The notes: a model not told the origin generated them from the sequence alone. Counted from the first letter of the stretch, positions 13,547 to 26,100 are shown. The stretch: 64,000 nt of DNA from Neckera pumila (GCA_963969595.1 OZ018416.1:10680065-10744064), one strand, 5' to 3'. Numbers and translations are program-made.

Positions 13547-14068
13547 ATACCAAGAACGCCACCAAAATCAAAGTAAAAGTAATTTTTTAATTTTTTAATC
13601 AATAAATACTTTGAAATTCAATAACTTTTGCACCACCGCTCCAAACGCCACAAAACCAAGCCGGTGCACCCCTCCTCGGCGAGAGCTTTCCGACGGTACT
13701 AAGCACGCGGCCGGGGGACGTACGGTCAGGAAGTGGTCCACGCTACAAAACAAACAAACAAACAAACTCATTTAAGGTATTGATTGAGGTTTTCTACCTG
13801 GCTCCACAGATTTTATTGAGAGACATGAACCTTGGCAGTTCTGCTAGTGGTCACCTCAAGATTTAAACCAGGACTATTGATGTAGTGCTTGGTTGACATT
13901 TTTACAATGCTTGTGTCTTGACTATATTCAAATGGCAGTACAATTGACATCTCCAAATACATATGACTGGTACAGGTCAATTACATTTCCAGATTTTAAT
14001 GTTTCCTAGTAGTTGGCAATCCGGTGAATCCCATGATCCATCATAATGCGACCACAATTTCATGAATT

Positions 14069-14455
14069 CTGTCATTAAGGTAGAAGCACTAGTAGTCGAT
14101 CATATATGGAATTTTGGAGCAGATTGTGTGCAGTATGAGGTGGTGGAAATTTTTCCCATGTAGGAAGGTAGGAAATATGGAGATGGCAAAATTTTCAGAA
14201 TTTAATTCCCAAAATTGAAATTATAGTTGATTTTGGGAGCCAAAAAGTGCATTTCACTAGTAGACAATGTCTAGAGTCTTCCAATTCCGATCATCAAGGA
14301 TGCTCACTACTTTGGGACATGTGTCATAACCATATTAGTCCCAACCTTGAAAAGGACAAAAAAAAAACATTCCAAACCTGATTTCCAACCTAAGGTTGGA
14401 AATAGTGCACCCTACAGGTTGGGTAGTGGGCATGGTTGACAACTGGTGCTTCTAC
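14069..14455 (+). repeat. Direct repeat R, first copy
   Basis: This copy starts with an ATTAAGGTAGAAGCACTAG box (14071-14103) and continues through 14455. The second copy has the same box at 14595-14626 and the same body at 15370-15765, containing CCCATGTAGGAAG, GTGCATTTCACTA and TTTGGGACATGTGTCATAAC. In the second copy the box and body are separated by TTAA element D1. Confidence 0.85.
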
Positions 14456-14592
14456 TTTACAAATGTTCCAAAACATATAGAAAATATGATGCAAGAAAAA
14501 GAAGTGGATTTGGACCTCTATCTCGGGCACACCAACCCTTGGCAGTACGACTCTGCTACTGTAGAGGTGGTAAGGTTGTGCAACAAAGAATG

Positions 14593-15765
14593 AATGATTA
14601 AGGTAGAAGCATTAGTAGTCAATCATTTAACCCCTAAATGACAAACCATGACCATGCATTCCAAGTCTCATTGCCCATCACTCAATTTGCTACCATTTTG
14701 CAACTAAATGTAAATGAAAATTTTCATAATTATTTTTTAAAGAAGAAACTACACGTCTTCTTTACATCCAAATTTTTCTAGATTTTTTGGTGAAAAATTG
14801 TTTTTTTTGAGAATTTTGAAGAAAAAGTGAAGAAATATCACATCAAATAGTAAAACATTTCAAAAAATCTGTAAATTTCACCATATAAGTATATGACAAT
14901 GACAAACATCATGGTGTAAACTTAAGTTCCATTTCATTCTATAATTAGGCAATAATAGACATCAAAAATACACCCAAAGTTCAAATTGGAATAAAATATT
15001 CAAGATTAGGAATCTCTTCAAAATTCAAATTGGAGTAGGAACTAGAGTAGATGACCTTCATTTTGTTAGTTGGTCTCAAACTCAAAGAACATCATTTTGT
15101 GGAGAAATTTCAGATTTAGAGCAAAGAGCACCAACTTTCCAAAATACACTAAAATGACATTTTTTGTGATCCGTTTTTTATTAAAACTTCTCATTTATGT
15201 GAAGACAAATAGTAGCAAGACTACAAACTCAATTACATACTCTTCATAATTCAACATGTAGGGTGAACAAGGCAAAAGGGAGATGAAAAGTGCTTCTAGT
15301 AGCTTTGCAGCTCATTGGATATTCATCTAAACGCCACAGAATGGCGTTCTAGGCATTTTTGGGTTAAGCAATTTTGGAGCAGATTGTACACCGTAAGTGA
15401 TGGTGGAAAATTTTCCCATGTAGGAAGATAGGAAATATGGAGATTGTAAATTTTTCAAAATTACATTCTCAAAATTGAAAACATTGTGAATTTTGGAAGC
15501 CAAAACGTGCATTTCACTAAACAATAGCCAATATCTAGAGTCTTCCAATTCCAATGATTCAAGAACTATATTTTTGTACTCATTGCTTCCTATTTTCTTG
15601 CTCACTACTTTGGGACATGTGTCATAACCTTATGGGTCCCAACCTTGAAAAGTTCCAAAAAAAACATACTCCAAGCTTTGGTTGGATGTATGTTCCAACC
15701 TTGCTTGGAAATACTGCATCCCTTCAGGTTGGGTACTAGGCGTGGTTAACAACTAGTGCTTCTAT
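14593..15765 (+). repeat. Direct repeat R, second copy, split by a TTAA element
   Basis: The box at 14593-14626 and the body at 15370-15765 reconstruct the same order as the first copy at 14069-14455. The interruption, 14627-15367, begins TTAACCCCTAAATG and ends GGGTTAA. The body also has a roughly 45-base extra segment near 15553-15600 that the first copy lacks. Confidence 0.8.
14627..15367 (+). mobile_element. TTAA element, family D, copy 1
   Basis: The element opens with TTAACCCCTAAATGAC and closes with CATTTTTGGGTTAA, so its ends are inverted repeats bounded by TTAA. A second, inverted copy of the whole 741-bp unit lies at 17401-18143. The two match along their length in ordered blocks such as CCATCACTCAATT, GACAAACATCATGGTGTAAAC, and AACAAAATGAAGGCC read as its complement. 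It sits exactly at a break in repeat R. No transposase is encoded. Confidence 0.85.
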
Positions 15766-16013
15766 CCTGAATAGTGCAATTAGATTCTCTCAAACTAATA
15801 TCTCAACATTCTACACTATATCAATATCAAAGTTACTGTAGAAAGATGCAGAGATGTGGGAAAACATGAGTTGGTACACTGATTCATGGCTCGAGATCAA
15901 AGAATGGCTTGTGCCTCCATCTAGACAAGCCATGAATCATGAGGTAATATGAAGTAACTTCTTTGAGGTAAAGCAACCTAATTGTCAAGGCAACCCAATT
16001 GCACTATTTAGGG
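15766..16013. mobile_element. MITE with ATAGTGCAATT-type inverted ends, intact copy
   Basis: The left end CCTGAATAGTGCAATTAGA pairs with the right end CCCAATTGCACTATTTAGG read in reverse. The inner sequence includes TCATGGCT and GACAAG. A related copy at 60150-61188 has the same ends and inner order but is interrupted by an 811-bp TTAA element. The present copy therefore serves as the uninterrupted reference, with TCAA at 15985-15988 where the other has TTAA. Confidence 0.8.
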
Positions 16014-16267
16014 CAACTCCTCAACTAGCTCGCTAAGCAGGGGCGCCAAGTCCCTGTTTGGCGTTGCCTGTGTCATGAGCTTGGGTCATGCTGTGGTGGC
16101 ATTGTCCCATAGTGCACTCACCATTGCCACACGGCGGGTGATGAATAAAACGAGTAGATGCTCCAACTTTGGAATTGTCAACGCCTTAGAATTTGAGCAC
16201 ACATTAAAAAACGCTTTATCAAGAGGATCATGAGCATGGAGGACGTCACACTCCTTAGCTTTTTGCA
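16014..16267. other. GC-richer unique segment between repeats
   Basis: This segment and 17188-17400 would be adjacent if the TTAA element at 16268-17187 were removed. The minus strand has a 60-residue open frame (16268-16086) beginning MQKAKECDVLHAHDPLDKAF, with no family that I recognise. It could be a decayed transposase or gene fragment. Confidence 0.35.
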
Positions 16268-17187
16268 TTAACCCCTAACGTTCCAAGGTCATTTTTTTGT
16301 CAAAAACAACTCAAAACTACCAGTTTTGTTGCGTTCATCTAAGAAAAGAGAGAATATATATATTACAATCTTACAATAGGATCATGTATTTAACTTATCT
16401 CAGATCATATGGTAAAAGTTTCATAAAGTTGGACCCTATAGATTAGAAGATATTAGCACTCAAAGTTAGAAAAAATTGTTTTTGTTTAACGCTGGCTTGC
16501 AATTTTAGATGACTTTGACGGCCATTTGTAAGAAAAAATTGCACTACAAACTTTGAACTTAATTTTTTTTATGTTGAATAATTGAGTTGAGAATCTAGGA
16601 AAAAATTTTAAAATAAAAAAAACTTGATTTTCATTCTTTAAAAAATTGTTAAGTAGAAGTAGGTCCAAGATTGAAAGAAAAACTAAATTGCCAATAGCTC
16701 TAAGATGGGATTAAAATACTATAATTCCAATAGTGAGAATGCTTTTGCAAGCAAATTTAGCCTTGTTCTACATTTTTTTTTGAAAAATTGTGAAAACTGC
16801 AGTTAGAAATTAATCCAACAAGTTAAGAAGATGCTCTAATTGCATGAAAAATAAGATTGTCCATAACTTTCACATACCAAATCCAAATGGAATGAATCAA
16901 AGCTTCCCATATAGATAAAATTACAATCTATGAGAAAAAAATTTAAGTTTTTAAAGAGAAAAAATTGTGTGAGAAGATTTCTGCCCGCCACACCCCAAAA
17001 AAAGACCTTTTGTGCCATAACTTTTGCTCCTGAGCACCAATTGAAATAAAAGTTATATTTTCATAAAGCTAATGTGTTTCCTATCTTCACAAAAAGTTTT
17101 AAAAAAAAATGATGAATATTGAGACCATAATAGCCTGCTTAAAATCGATTTTGTCCTCCGAGGGGACAATGGAACTTTAGGGGTTAA
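16268..17187 (+). mobile_element. TTAA element, family B, copy 1
   Basis: The element begins TTAACCCCTAACGTTCCAAGG and ends GGAACTTTAGGGGTTAA, giving TTAA-bounded inverted ends over 920 bp. Its interior is AT-rich, with frequent A and T runs, and has no long reading frame. A diverged, 3'-truncated relative starts at 49785, sharing AAAACTACC and the CATCTAAGAAA stretch. Confidence 0.88.
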
Positions 17188-17400
17188 CTTGCCTCAGAAA
17201 GCATGTCCCCGCATTTAATACTCTTTTGGCGCAACACAATCAAGATGCGCCATTTGCCCGTCCCTTGTGCAAATATTGGCGTGGCCGGCCATAAATTTCT
17301 ACTTAGCAAGTCTACTGTGGGAAAAAACCTTGACTGAGCTTGGCCATTGGTTGTGTCAGGGCCTGTTGGCGCCCTGCCGTGGGATCGCTCTTAGTGTACC

Positions 17401-18143
17401 CTAACCCAAAAGCGACGCCAGCGCCATTCTATGGTATTTGAATGACAATAGGATGAGTTGGGAAGAATTTGAAAGCATTTTTTCATTTGTATTTCTTTAG
17501 ATGACCTTCCATGTTGGGTTTTGAAGAATATCCAATTGAGTTTGTAGTCCTGTAACTTTTTGTCTTCAAGTAAATTAGAAGTTAGAAAAAAATACATATC
17601 ACAAAATATGCTATTTTAGTCTATTTTGCGTGGTTGTTACTCCTTGCTCTAAATCTGAAATTTCTCCACAAAAATGATATTTTTTGAATTTAAGCCCAAC
17701 TAACAAAATGAAGGCCATCTATTCTAGTTTCTACTCCAATTTGAATTTTGTCAAAATTCCTAATTTTAAATATTTTATTGCAATTTGAATTTGGAATGTA
17801 TTTTCGATGTCTATTATTTTCTAATTATAGAATGACATAGAAATTAAGTTTACACCATGATGTTTGTCATTGTAGTATACACACATGGTGAAATTTTCAG
17901 ATTTTTTGAAATAATTGTCTATTTGATGTGATTTTTCTTCACTTTTTTTTCAAAATTCTCAAAAAAATCAGTTTTTCACAAAAAAATCTAATTTTTTTGT
18001 GAAGTAAAGAAGAAATATAATCCCATCTCTGAAAAATAAATACAGATTTTTTTATACATATCTATTTGCAAAATGGCAACGAATTGAGTGATGGACAGTG
18101 AGGCTTGGAATCAGTTGTTATGGGTCCGTCATTTAGGGGTTAA
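17401..18143 (-). mobile_element. TTAA element, family D, copy 2 (inverted)
   Basis: This is the reverse complement of the copy at 14627-15367. Its plus-strand left edge is CTAACCCAAAAGCG (TTAA decayed to CTAA) and its right edge is CATTTAGGGGTTAA. With the first copy it forms an inverted pair about 2 kb apart, each arm about 740 bp. Confidence 0.85.
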
Positions 18144-18726
18144 GTGCAACACGGTTTTTGGAGCTTATCCTCATGGCTGACTCCGCAGTTCAGCCAATCC
18201 AAGAAATCATGTGTGCCATCTTGCAAGCCTATTGAAGGAAGCTGCTACGGGAAATCTTTTAGTTTCATTTTTTACCCTCTGAAAGGGGTTTTTACACGAG
18301 TTTGATGGACATCTGAGAATTTAGATCATCTCTAGAGCTCACCTGGTTCATTTATGTTGAACAATCGATGCAAGCATTTTGAAATTGAAGGAGATAAGAA
18401 GAGCAAAGGTACCACGCTCTTTCAGACAATACACTTCATCTACTTTTCTTCTAGAACAAAGAGATTACAAATTAGGGATATCTTTGTATTGCAGTGGTTG
18501 GAATTTATATACAATATCAAAGTATATGATATTCAATTGAAACCTTTATTTGCCCAATCTCTGCTTGAAGAAAAATTTATTTGAATGTATTGAAGTACTG
18601 CAGAACTATGTTATCCTTTCTGTACTTGTTCTTTGTGAGGATTCAAAGTTATGTTCAGACAGATATCTGCGAGTTGGACACAATATTTGCTGAGATTGTG
18701 AAGGTAGAATAACTACAATTTACACC
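18144..18726. other. Unassigned sequence between TTAA elements
   Basis: A plus-strand open frame at 18354-18584, and another stretch around 18607-18708 ending at a possible GT donor, look mildly protein-like but match no family I know. No gene is claimed. Confidence 0.3.
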
Positions 18727-19344
18727 TTAACCCCTAAAGCCCCGAGGCACATTTTGGGCAAAATTGTAAAAAATTGGCACCTTTTAGGACAGTGAGAAAC
18801 ACATGAAAAAAAAGATTTTTTTTGAAATTTAACCATACAAATTTGCAGTAGACTACTCCAGGAATGTGTGGAAAAAATTTCAGAAACTTTGACCACGCGG
18901 ATTAAAAGATTATATTGTTTAAAGTTAGAAGAAAAAGTTTTTTTTAGCCTTGCCCAAGAGGGCCAACAAAATTTAACTCCTCTTAGAGTGAGATTTTTAC
19001 ACTATGTACGCTTATTTTTTTTACATTTGCATCTTGTATCATGTATCATGTAAGTTACATGCATGGCAAATTTCAAGAGTTGATGAGCTTTTTTGCAAAA
19101 GATTCCCCAAATATTTCCACACTGCTTGAGCTGCCAGAAAAGTTCAGGGCAACAAAACTTTTGATCTGGACACCCAATCGGAAAAAAATTTAGATTTTTA
19201 GCAAGGGGGTACATATATACACCTTGTGACAAAAATTCGCAAAAATCCGACCAAAATTGACTTCATAAGAATCTACCCAAATTTCCAATTGTCCGTTCAA
19301 CGGACAATTGTCCTTTCAACGGACAATTGTCCTTTAAGGGCTAA
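18727..19344 (+). mobile_element. TTAA element, family E
   Basis: The left end is TTAACCCCTAAAGCCCCGAGG. The right end is GTCCTTTAAGGGCTAA, a slightly decayed form of the shared CCTTTAGGGGTTAA end. Just inside the right end the palindrome GGACAATTGTCC occurs in three tandem copies (19287-19333) with ACGG/CCGT spacers, an arrangement not seen in the other families. Confidence 0.7.
19284..19333. repeat. Tandem palindrome array at a transposon end
   Basis: Copies of GGACAATTGTCC (the first incomplete) are separated by TTCAAC-type spacers. It lies immediately inside the right end of the family E element and could be a protein-binding array. Confidence 0.75.
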
Positions 19345-20423
19345 CGGACCAAGGAATCCAATTTGGGCTCTTGAAAACTTGGGTAGGCTCTATTGACTTC
19401 ATAATTTAAAAATTTTTCATAAATTTTTTAGGATGGATGCTACTCCTTATACTCTACATGTGAAGCATTGTTTTGTGTCATTCCGGTAAATATTGCAAAA
19501 GTTTTCTAGAAGGATTTTTTCAATTTCAATGTCAAATTGGGCAACAAAAAATATATTCTAAGAAAATAAAAATTATATTTTTGGAATTTTATAGATTCAT
19601 ACCTACTCCAAAAAAACTAAACCATTCAGTTCTAAATAATGTAGTAAAAGTCATGAGGAGTTTTATTTTGTAGGAAATGAAGGTAGATTAAATATATAAA
19701 GTTGTCTTTTGCTCTCAATTTTGAAAATTTTCAATTGAAAACAAAAATAGAGGATACAAATTGTTTACTAGAACATTTTTACCATTAAGATTAATTTTTT
19801 TAAATTCTTCCCAAAGTTAATAGCATGTTAGTTTTATATTTTATATAGCAACACTTTCTAATTTACAATTTTTTCTTAAATGAATATAAAAGTCTTTTTG
19901 GTTAATTTGTTTTTAATTTGTTTTCAATTCATTTTTCAATACATTGGCTAAAATACACAAGTTATAGGACATACTTGTTTTTTTCTAAAATGTTGAAAGA
20001 CAAAACTTCACCTTTTGGAAGGGCTAGAAAAGCCTACATTTTGAAGTGTAGGCACATTGAACTTGCAATTGTTGGGGTCTTAGAGATATTCATTCTAAAC
20101 TTTTGAGACAATATATTTGAGCAAGTTAACTAAAGGATATGGTTGAATTTGTTAAAAACAAATATTGATGAAGATTTTGACCTTACGTTGAAGACAAGTA
20201 TTTTGAGGTAGTTTGGGGCCTCTAAATACGTTGGTTCTTTTGAAGTTAAATACCTTAAATGAATTTTTTTTTTTTTTTTTTTTTGAACTTATTACTGTGA
20301 GATCTCCTCCCCCATAGCGTTGTTGTACACTTGGAAAGCTCTATGGTAGGAGGGTTGTACGGGATTTGTTTTGTGGTGTTGAAACCTACGATGAATTTGG
20401 AAGAATTTGGAAGTTTTTATGAA

Positions 20424-22244
20424 TTAACCCCTAAAGGACTATGGCCTATTTTTTACCAAAAAACATTCAAAACTACCATTTCTATTGCAAAGAGTAAAAA
20501 ATTGAAATATGTTTTTTTTACATCTAATGGTAGGATCTTACACCTAACTAGTATAAGAATGTGTGGAATAAATTTAAATTTTTTTAAACACACAGATTGC
20601 AAGATATTTACATTTAACCCCTAAAGGACCATTGTCAATTTGGCGGACATTTGGGATTTCGGGCAGGTACCTACGGGCTGAATTTTTGTTGTGATTTCTT
20701 GAAACTTTTTTTGTTAGAAAAACTGATAAGCTTTGTGGGAATATAGTTTTTTTCACAATTGGTGTATGCGAAAAAAATTGTGAACAAATAAGCTCAAAAC
20801 AAGGGACGGCGGGCAGCAAAAAAAAAAGGACAAAAATTTGAATTTAAAAAAAAATTATTTTTTTCCTAATAGATTACATTTTTGTCTATTTGAAAAGCTT
20901 TAGTTCATTTCATTTGGATTTGTTATGAGAAAGTTATAGACATTCTTGTTTTTTGGGCAGTTAGAGCATTTTCTTGAAAAAAATAACTTCTAGGATGCAT
21001 TTCTGAATGAAATTTTTCAAATTTTTCGGAATTTTTTTTTACATAGTTTATATTACTTGCTAGAAATTTTTTACCATTGGGATTAGTGCATTTTAATCTC
21101 ACCATCTAAAATTTATGAATATTTTAGATTTTCCTTCTATCTTGTAACTATTTCTACTTAACAATATTTTAAAGAATGATAATTAAGTTTTTTTGATTTT
21201 TTTTCCCCCAGACTCTCCACCCAATTCTCCACTACAAAGATTTAAAGCTTAAAACTCTATAGTGCAAAAATTTTAATCTAAAAATGTTCAAAGTCAAAAA
21301 ATCTAGTCCCACAATGTGCTGAAAAACTTGTTTTTTTCACTTTAAGCGCAGAGATCTTGCAATCTGTTTGGTCAAAAAGTCTGAAATTTTTTCCACACAC
21401 TCTCATACTAGTTAGGTGTAAGATCCTTTGATTAGATGTGAAAAAAAGACATTTTTCAAATTTTTTTACATTTTGCTACAGAAATGGCAGTTTTGAATGT
21501 TTTTTGGCAAAAAAAGGGCCTTGGTCCTTTAGGGGTTAAAGTGATGAAAACAAATTTTATTTACATTGCAGGGCTAGATTATTTGACTTTGAACCTTCTT
21601 AACTTAAATTTTTTGCACTACAGAGTTTTGAGGTTTAAATCTTTATAGTAAATAAATATCAGTAATTTAAATATTAGTAACTTAAAAAATGAAATTTCAT
21701 TCTCAAAAAAGTTGTTAAGTAGAGGTAGGTACAAAATCAAAAGAAATCTAAATTACTAATATCTCTAAGATGGAATTGGAACATACTAATTCCAATGGTA
21801 AAATCCCAATAGTACAAATTATTTTTTTTGGAAAAATTATAAAAACTGCATTTAGAAATGAATCCTACAAGTTATATTTTTCAAGAAGATGTTTAGATTT
21901 TCTGAGAAACAAGATTGTCCCCAAATTTCACATTACTTATCCAAATGAAATGAATCAAAGCTTTCCATTTAGACAAAAATATAATCTGCAAAGAATAAAA
22001 TTATCTTAAAAAAAATGAAAATTTTTGGAATTTGTTTTTGTTGCCCTGTCTCTCCTATTTTGAGCTTATTTGGTCATAATTTTTGTTCCCAAATACCTAT
22101 AGAAAAAAATGTTATACTCCAACAAAGCTAGTCAAATTTTCTATCTTTAGAAAAAGTTTCAAAAAATCATGACAAAAAGTGAGACTGTATGTATCTGCCC
22201 AAAATCTAATTTGTCTCCCAAAGGGATGGTCTTTTAAGGGCTAA
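20424..22244 (+). mobile_element. TTAA element, family A, host copy interrupted by another copy
   Basis: The left end at 20424 is TTAACCCCTAAAGGAC, followed by the family A interior (AAACATTCAAAACTACC, CTAACTAGTATAAGAATG, GATTGCAAGATAT). At the internal TTAA at 20614 a second, inverted family A element has inserted. Host sequence resumes at 21536 with TTAAAGTGATGAAAAC and GCACTACAGAGTTTTGAGG, in the same order as the uninterrupted copy at 40737-41663. The right end is decayed (CTTTTAAGGGCTAA, to 22244). Confidence 0.88.
20614..21539 (-). mobile_element. TTAA element, family A, nested inverted copy
   Basis: On the plus strand it begins TTAACCCCTAAAGGACCATTG and ends CTTGGTCCTTTAGGGGTTAA. Compared with the copy at 40737-41663 it is reversed. 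It lies inside another family A element, and TTAA occurs at both junctions. The uninterrupted relative has a single TTTAAAG at the equivalent place (about 40931). The length, 926 bp, matches the other full copies (927-940 bp). Confidence 0.92.
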
Positions 22245-23166
22245 AAAATTAGAGAATTACTTTATTTTTGTTTTGGTTGTGACCACAGCACATGGTAAAA
22301 TTATTAGCTACTAATTTTGTATGCTTTCTATTGAATTCTAAAATTTTATATGTAATGTAGGGTGCTTCAAACTCAATAAAAAAATAATTTGAAAATCTAG
22401 TTAAAATATGCCTAAAACATTCTTGAATATTCCAAGTTTAGGGCAAAAACAAGTTCTTTGATGTAGACGTATAATATTGTTTTTGCAGAAGATTCTTTAG
22501 GACCCACACATCTTGTTGTTTAATAGACTTGAAACATTACAAACATCAATTTTTTATTTTTTTTAAATCATGAAGAATTATAATAGTATCTCAAAAAAGT
22601 AAAATGAAAAAAAATATTTGATTTTTAAACCATTAAAATAAATAATGATGTTTAGGATCTTTTACGATCAATGTTACGTAGTTTTCAGAATCAAATATTG
22701 AGAAGCTATATGAGTATAATTTAAATGAATGCATATATTCAGAATTATATTTTTTTATCATTGGTTGAATAAAATTGTTAATACCCTGATTTCAATGTGG
22801 TCTTGAGATGTTTTTTATTTTTTTTATTTGTTATAGTTCAATAGTCAATAGTGATAATTATTCCCATTCCTTCTTGAGTTAGTCTAATAACAATTGATGA
22901 GTTTGATTATTGTAGTTGTTTGTCTCAATTCTTCTTATTTTAATTTCAAAATTTATTGTGATAACCTTTAAATACATGTTCTATTAATCATTTGCTATCA
23001 ATTTTTGACTATAAAATTAGGTCATTGTCATAGTATTGTTTGTATAAAATACATATGTACAACTTTTATTTTTAATAATGATAGTTTGATATCCAATAAA
23101 TTTATGATAAAATTGAACACAATTTTATGATATTTTAGTATTAAGAAATATATTAAGGGTTTCAAA
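22245..23166. other. AT-rich upstream region of the ASI1-like gene
   Basis: The 0.9 kb before the start codon at 23167 is extremely AT-rich, with no open frame of note. It presumably includes the promoter and 5' untranslated region, but no specific box can be assigned. Confidence 0.45.
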
Positions 23167-26100
23167 ATGAATGAAGAAAATAGAAAAACTTTGCATCAAG
23201 AAGAATCACTGGCTATAATATCAAAAGAAACTTTGATTCCAGACTCAAATGATTCAGTAAATTCAAAATCAAATGACATTGAGAATTCTAAAATAGAAAA
23301 CATGCCACTTGAAATTAAAGAGAAGTTTGACGAAAAAGATTATGTATGGGGAATTAAACAGAGTGGAAACAAGTATAAGACTGTTACCATAAAAAATGAA
23401 TTGTATGCACTTAATGATTGCGTTTGTTGTCGATCAGGGCTTGAATTAGATTACATTGGAAAAATTATGAAACTTTCTCAAGAAAATGACCAAAAAGTTT
23501 GTACCTTGCGTTGGTTTTTTCGACCATTTGAGTTGCCAACATCTTTAAAAGAAGTATATACAACAACAAATATACGAGAACTATTTTTGGCATTTGGAGA
23601 AGGAATTGGAGTAGAAAATAAAAATCCTTTGGTAAGCTGTTATAATATAACTAATATTCGGAGCTTCTATAATGTTGAGAATGTAGTTTCTTTGGTAAGT
23701 AGTATTGATCTGTGATCTCCAAGTTAAATAGATGTTTATTCAAATTGATTGATATAATTGATGAGAATTTTTAATAATTATTGTATAAGAATTGATATTT
23801 TGAATTGAATATGTATAAAATAAATGAATGAAATAATGATAAACAATATTTCATTCCTATATATAATATTACTTCAAATTGCAGGATTTAATATTGAATG
23901 AATTCATATTCCATTTAGCTATTTTTGATGAGTAACCATTGTGAAATGTATATATCATATCAATAATAAACTGACATATATAAAATTAAAGCATACTTTG
24001 TTTACACATGAAATATTGTATTATAGGGAGTTATAACTAGTAAATGCAAAGTTCTATGTATAGCAAAAGATGATTTCAATGATCTACCTTCGAGTGAACA
24101 TCTTGATATGTGTGATTTTTTCTTTAGGAAGGCATTCAATTGTGACACTTTACAAATTATTGGCCTTGATGGTGTAGTAGATGCTATTGGAGGTATATAT
24201 AAAAATAACAAAATCAAATCTTATAAAAATTCAAATTTTTTACTTAGTAATCTTAATTATGATTCATTATTAAAATAACTTCTTCCTCTAATCATGTTTT
24301 ATGATTTTACATGAACTTCATGAAGTGAACACTTAAATGAATATTTTATATAAGAATGTTGATTTCTAAATTATCGTAAAGCGTTATTAATATTTCAAAA
24401 TAATATTTGATAATCTAAAATTTAATTTTAAAATTTTGAATGCAGCTCAAAAAGTATACAATAAAAAAGAATGGTTGAATCGGAACAAAAATGTTGTGAG
24501 TTGAATTTCATTAAATATTTCTTAACCTATAATGTGGATGATGTGTATTTATTAGATCATCTATCAAATAATCTTGGATTTTTAATAATTAAAAATAATA
24601 ATGATCATAATAGTTATCAAAAAAATCTATTTTTTATACTTCAAAATTTTATTTATGTGAATTTTAAGTTTTTTATGAAATTATTATTAATGTGTTTCAT
24701 ATATTCTCATTTTGAATAGATCTCATCTCCAATGAAGACTTTTTTTCAATCTTATGGTTTGCACACATTGCCAACCAATTCAAATGATGTAAATATATTG
24801 CCTCTTGAACATCATAATTCCTCTTCAACAATTACAGAACAATCAACCAAAAAAACCTTGATAAAAAAAAGAAAGATAGATTCATTAGAAAAAATAGTAC
24901 CATCACCAAAAATGATAGAAAAAATTAAGAAGATAAAATTATCTACTCCATCAAAGAATCCAAAGTTGTCAATTATGATGAACTTAACAAAACATGAAGA
25001 TCAAACCACTAAATTAGAAAGTGAAATAAAAAGCATTGTTACAATAATTGATGCTCCAAACATTGAAACATTGAATTCTGAACCAACTTTATTTAAAGAA
25101 TTTAAGCCTAATATTTATAAAAGTTTGGAAAATGGTAAAATAGATGAAAGTTTGGAAAGCTATACAGAACTATTAAGTAATGAACCAATGATTTTGGAAC
25201 AATACACAAAAAAAGTCGGAAACAATGCAGACGACATTCATGTAACTTGTGAAGGATTTCCAATGGAAAGTTTTTTTCAGCCTTTAGAAAAGTCTAAAAG
25301 CTCAACTAGTAAGCTCAAGAAAGATGAAAGTAGTCCACAATTTATAGTTGAAGAATATGGAACAAATGAAATAGGAGAACTTCTAAATTCTAAAAAAAGC
25401 AAAGCAAAGAATAAAACCACTTTTTCTAAAGAACAAAAGATGACATCAATGGTTGTACAAAATAAAAAAATAAAAAAATCATCAAATTTCATTATGGCTA
25501 TTGCAAAAGAAAAACTTACTAAGACAAAGATTTTAAAATGTAATGTTTCAAAAAGACCTCAAAATAAAAGAAAAAAGGTTATTAATGAAAAAATTGAAGA
25601 TAAAATACTAAATATGTCACATTGTGATGAATTTGAAAAAAAATGTGATGACATTGTGAAAGAGCATGAAGTTGATTGTGTAGAAGATCAACAACCTCTT
25701 GGATCATCTTCACCTACAACAAGGCCAACAAATAGTGGTGAAAATTTAATAGAAAGGGAATATAATAGAACTGTGCAAAGTATTGAAAATATGAAAAGCC
25801 TGACTAAACAAAATATTGTTATACCTCTTGAGCAAAATTTTGGACATGAATGTGAAGTCCGTATCAATTCCTTTAACATTTGATGCATTCATTTTGCCAA
25901 CTCATTCATATTTTAATATAATAATTATATCTTTATAACCTTTCAAAAATACAAATTCATTTAACTGAATTTCTTAATGTTTTATTGATTTGATTGTAAT
26001 GAATATTTATCAAATAGGATTGGAATGATGAAATTCAAATGGCTATTACAAACAAAAGAATACTTCTACTCCATAACATTGATCCTAAATTACATTATGT

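Larger units (their letters stand above)
10561..14068. other. Intergenic region, no supported gene
   Basis: A GC-rich island at 10890-11110 has open frames rich in Arg and Pro in two overlapping frames on the plus strand, with no recognisable domain. Another GC-rich patch lies at 13650-13740. The rest is AT-rich and non-coding apart from the foldback and minisatellite listed separately. Confidence 0.5.

Noticed and set aside
16086..16268. 60-residue minus frame as a piggyBac transposase remnant
   Set aside because: It lacks any motif I could align to the DDE domain; kept only as an unassigned fragment.
14627..18143. Single 3.5-kb transposon with 740-bp terminal inverted repeats
   Set aside because: Each arm has its own TTAA-type ends on both sides, and removing the left arm alone restores repeat R, so two inverted copies explain it better.
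24002..25888. Minus-strand open frames opposite the ASI1-like exons
   Set aside because: They are shadows of the AT-rich, Lys-rich coding strand.
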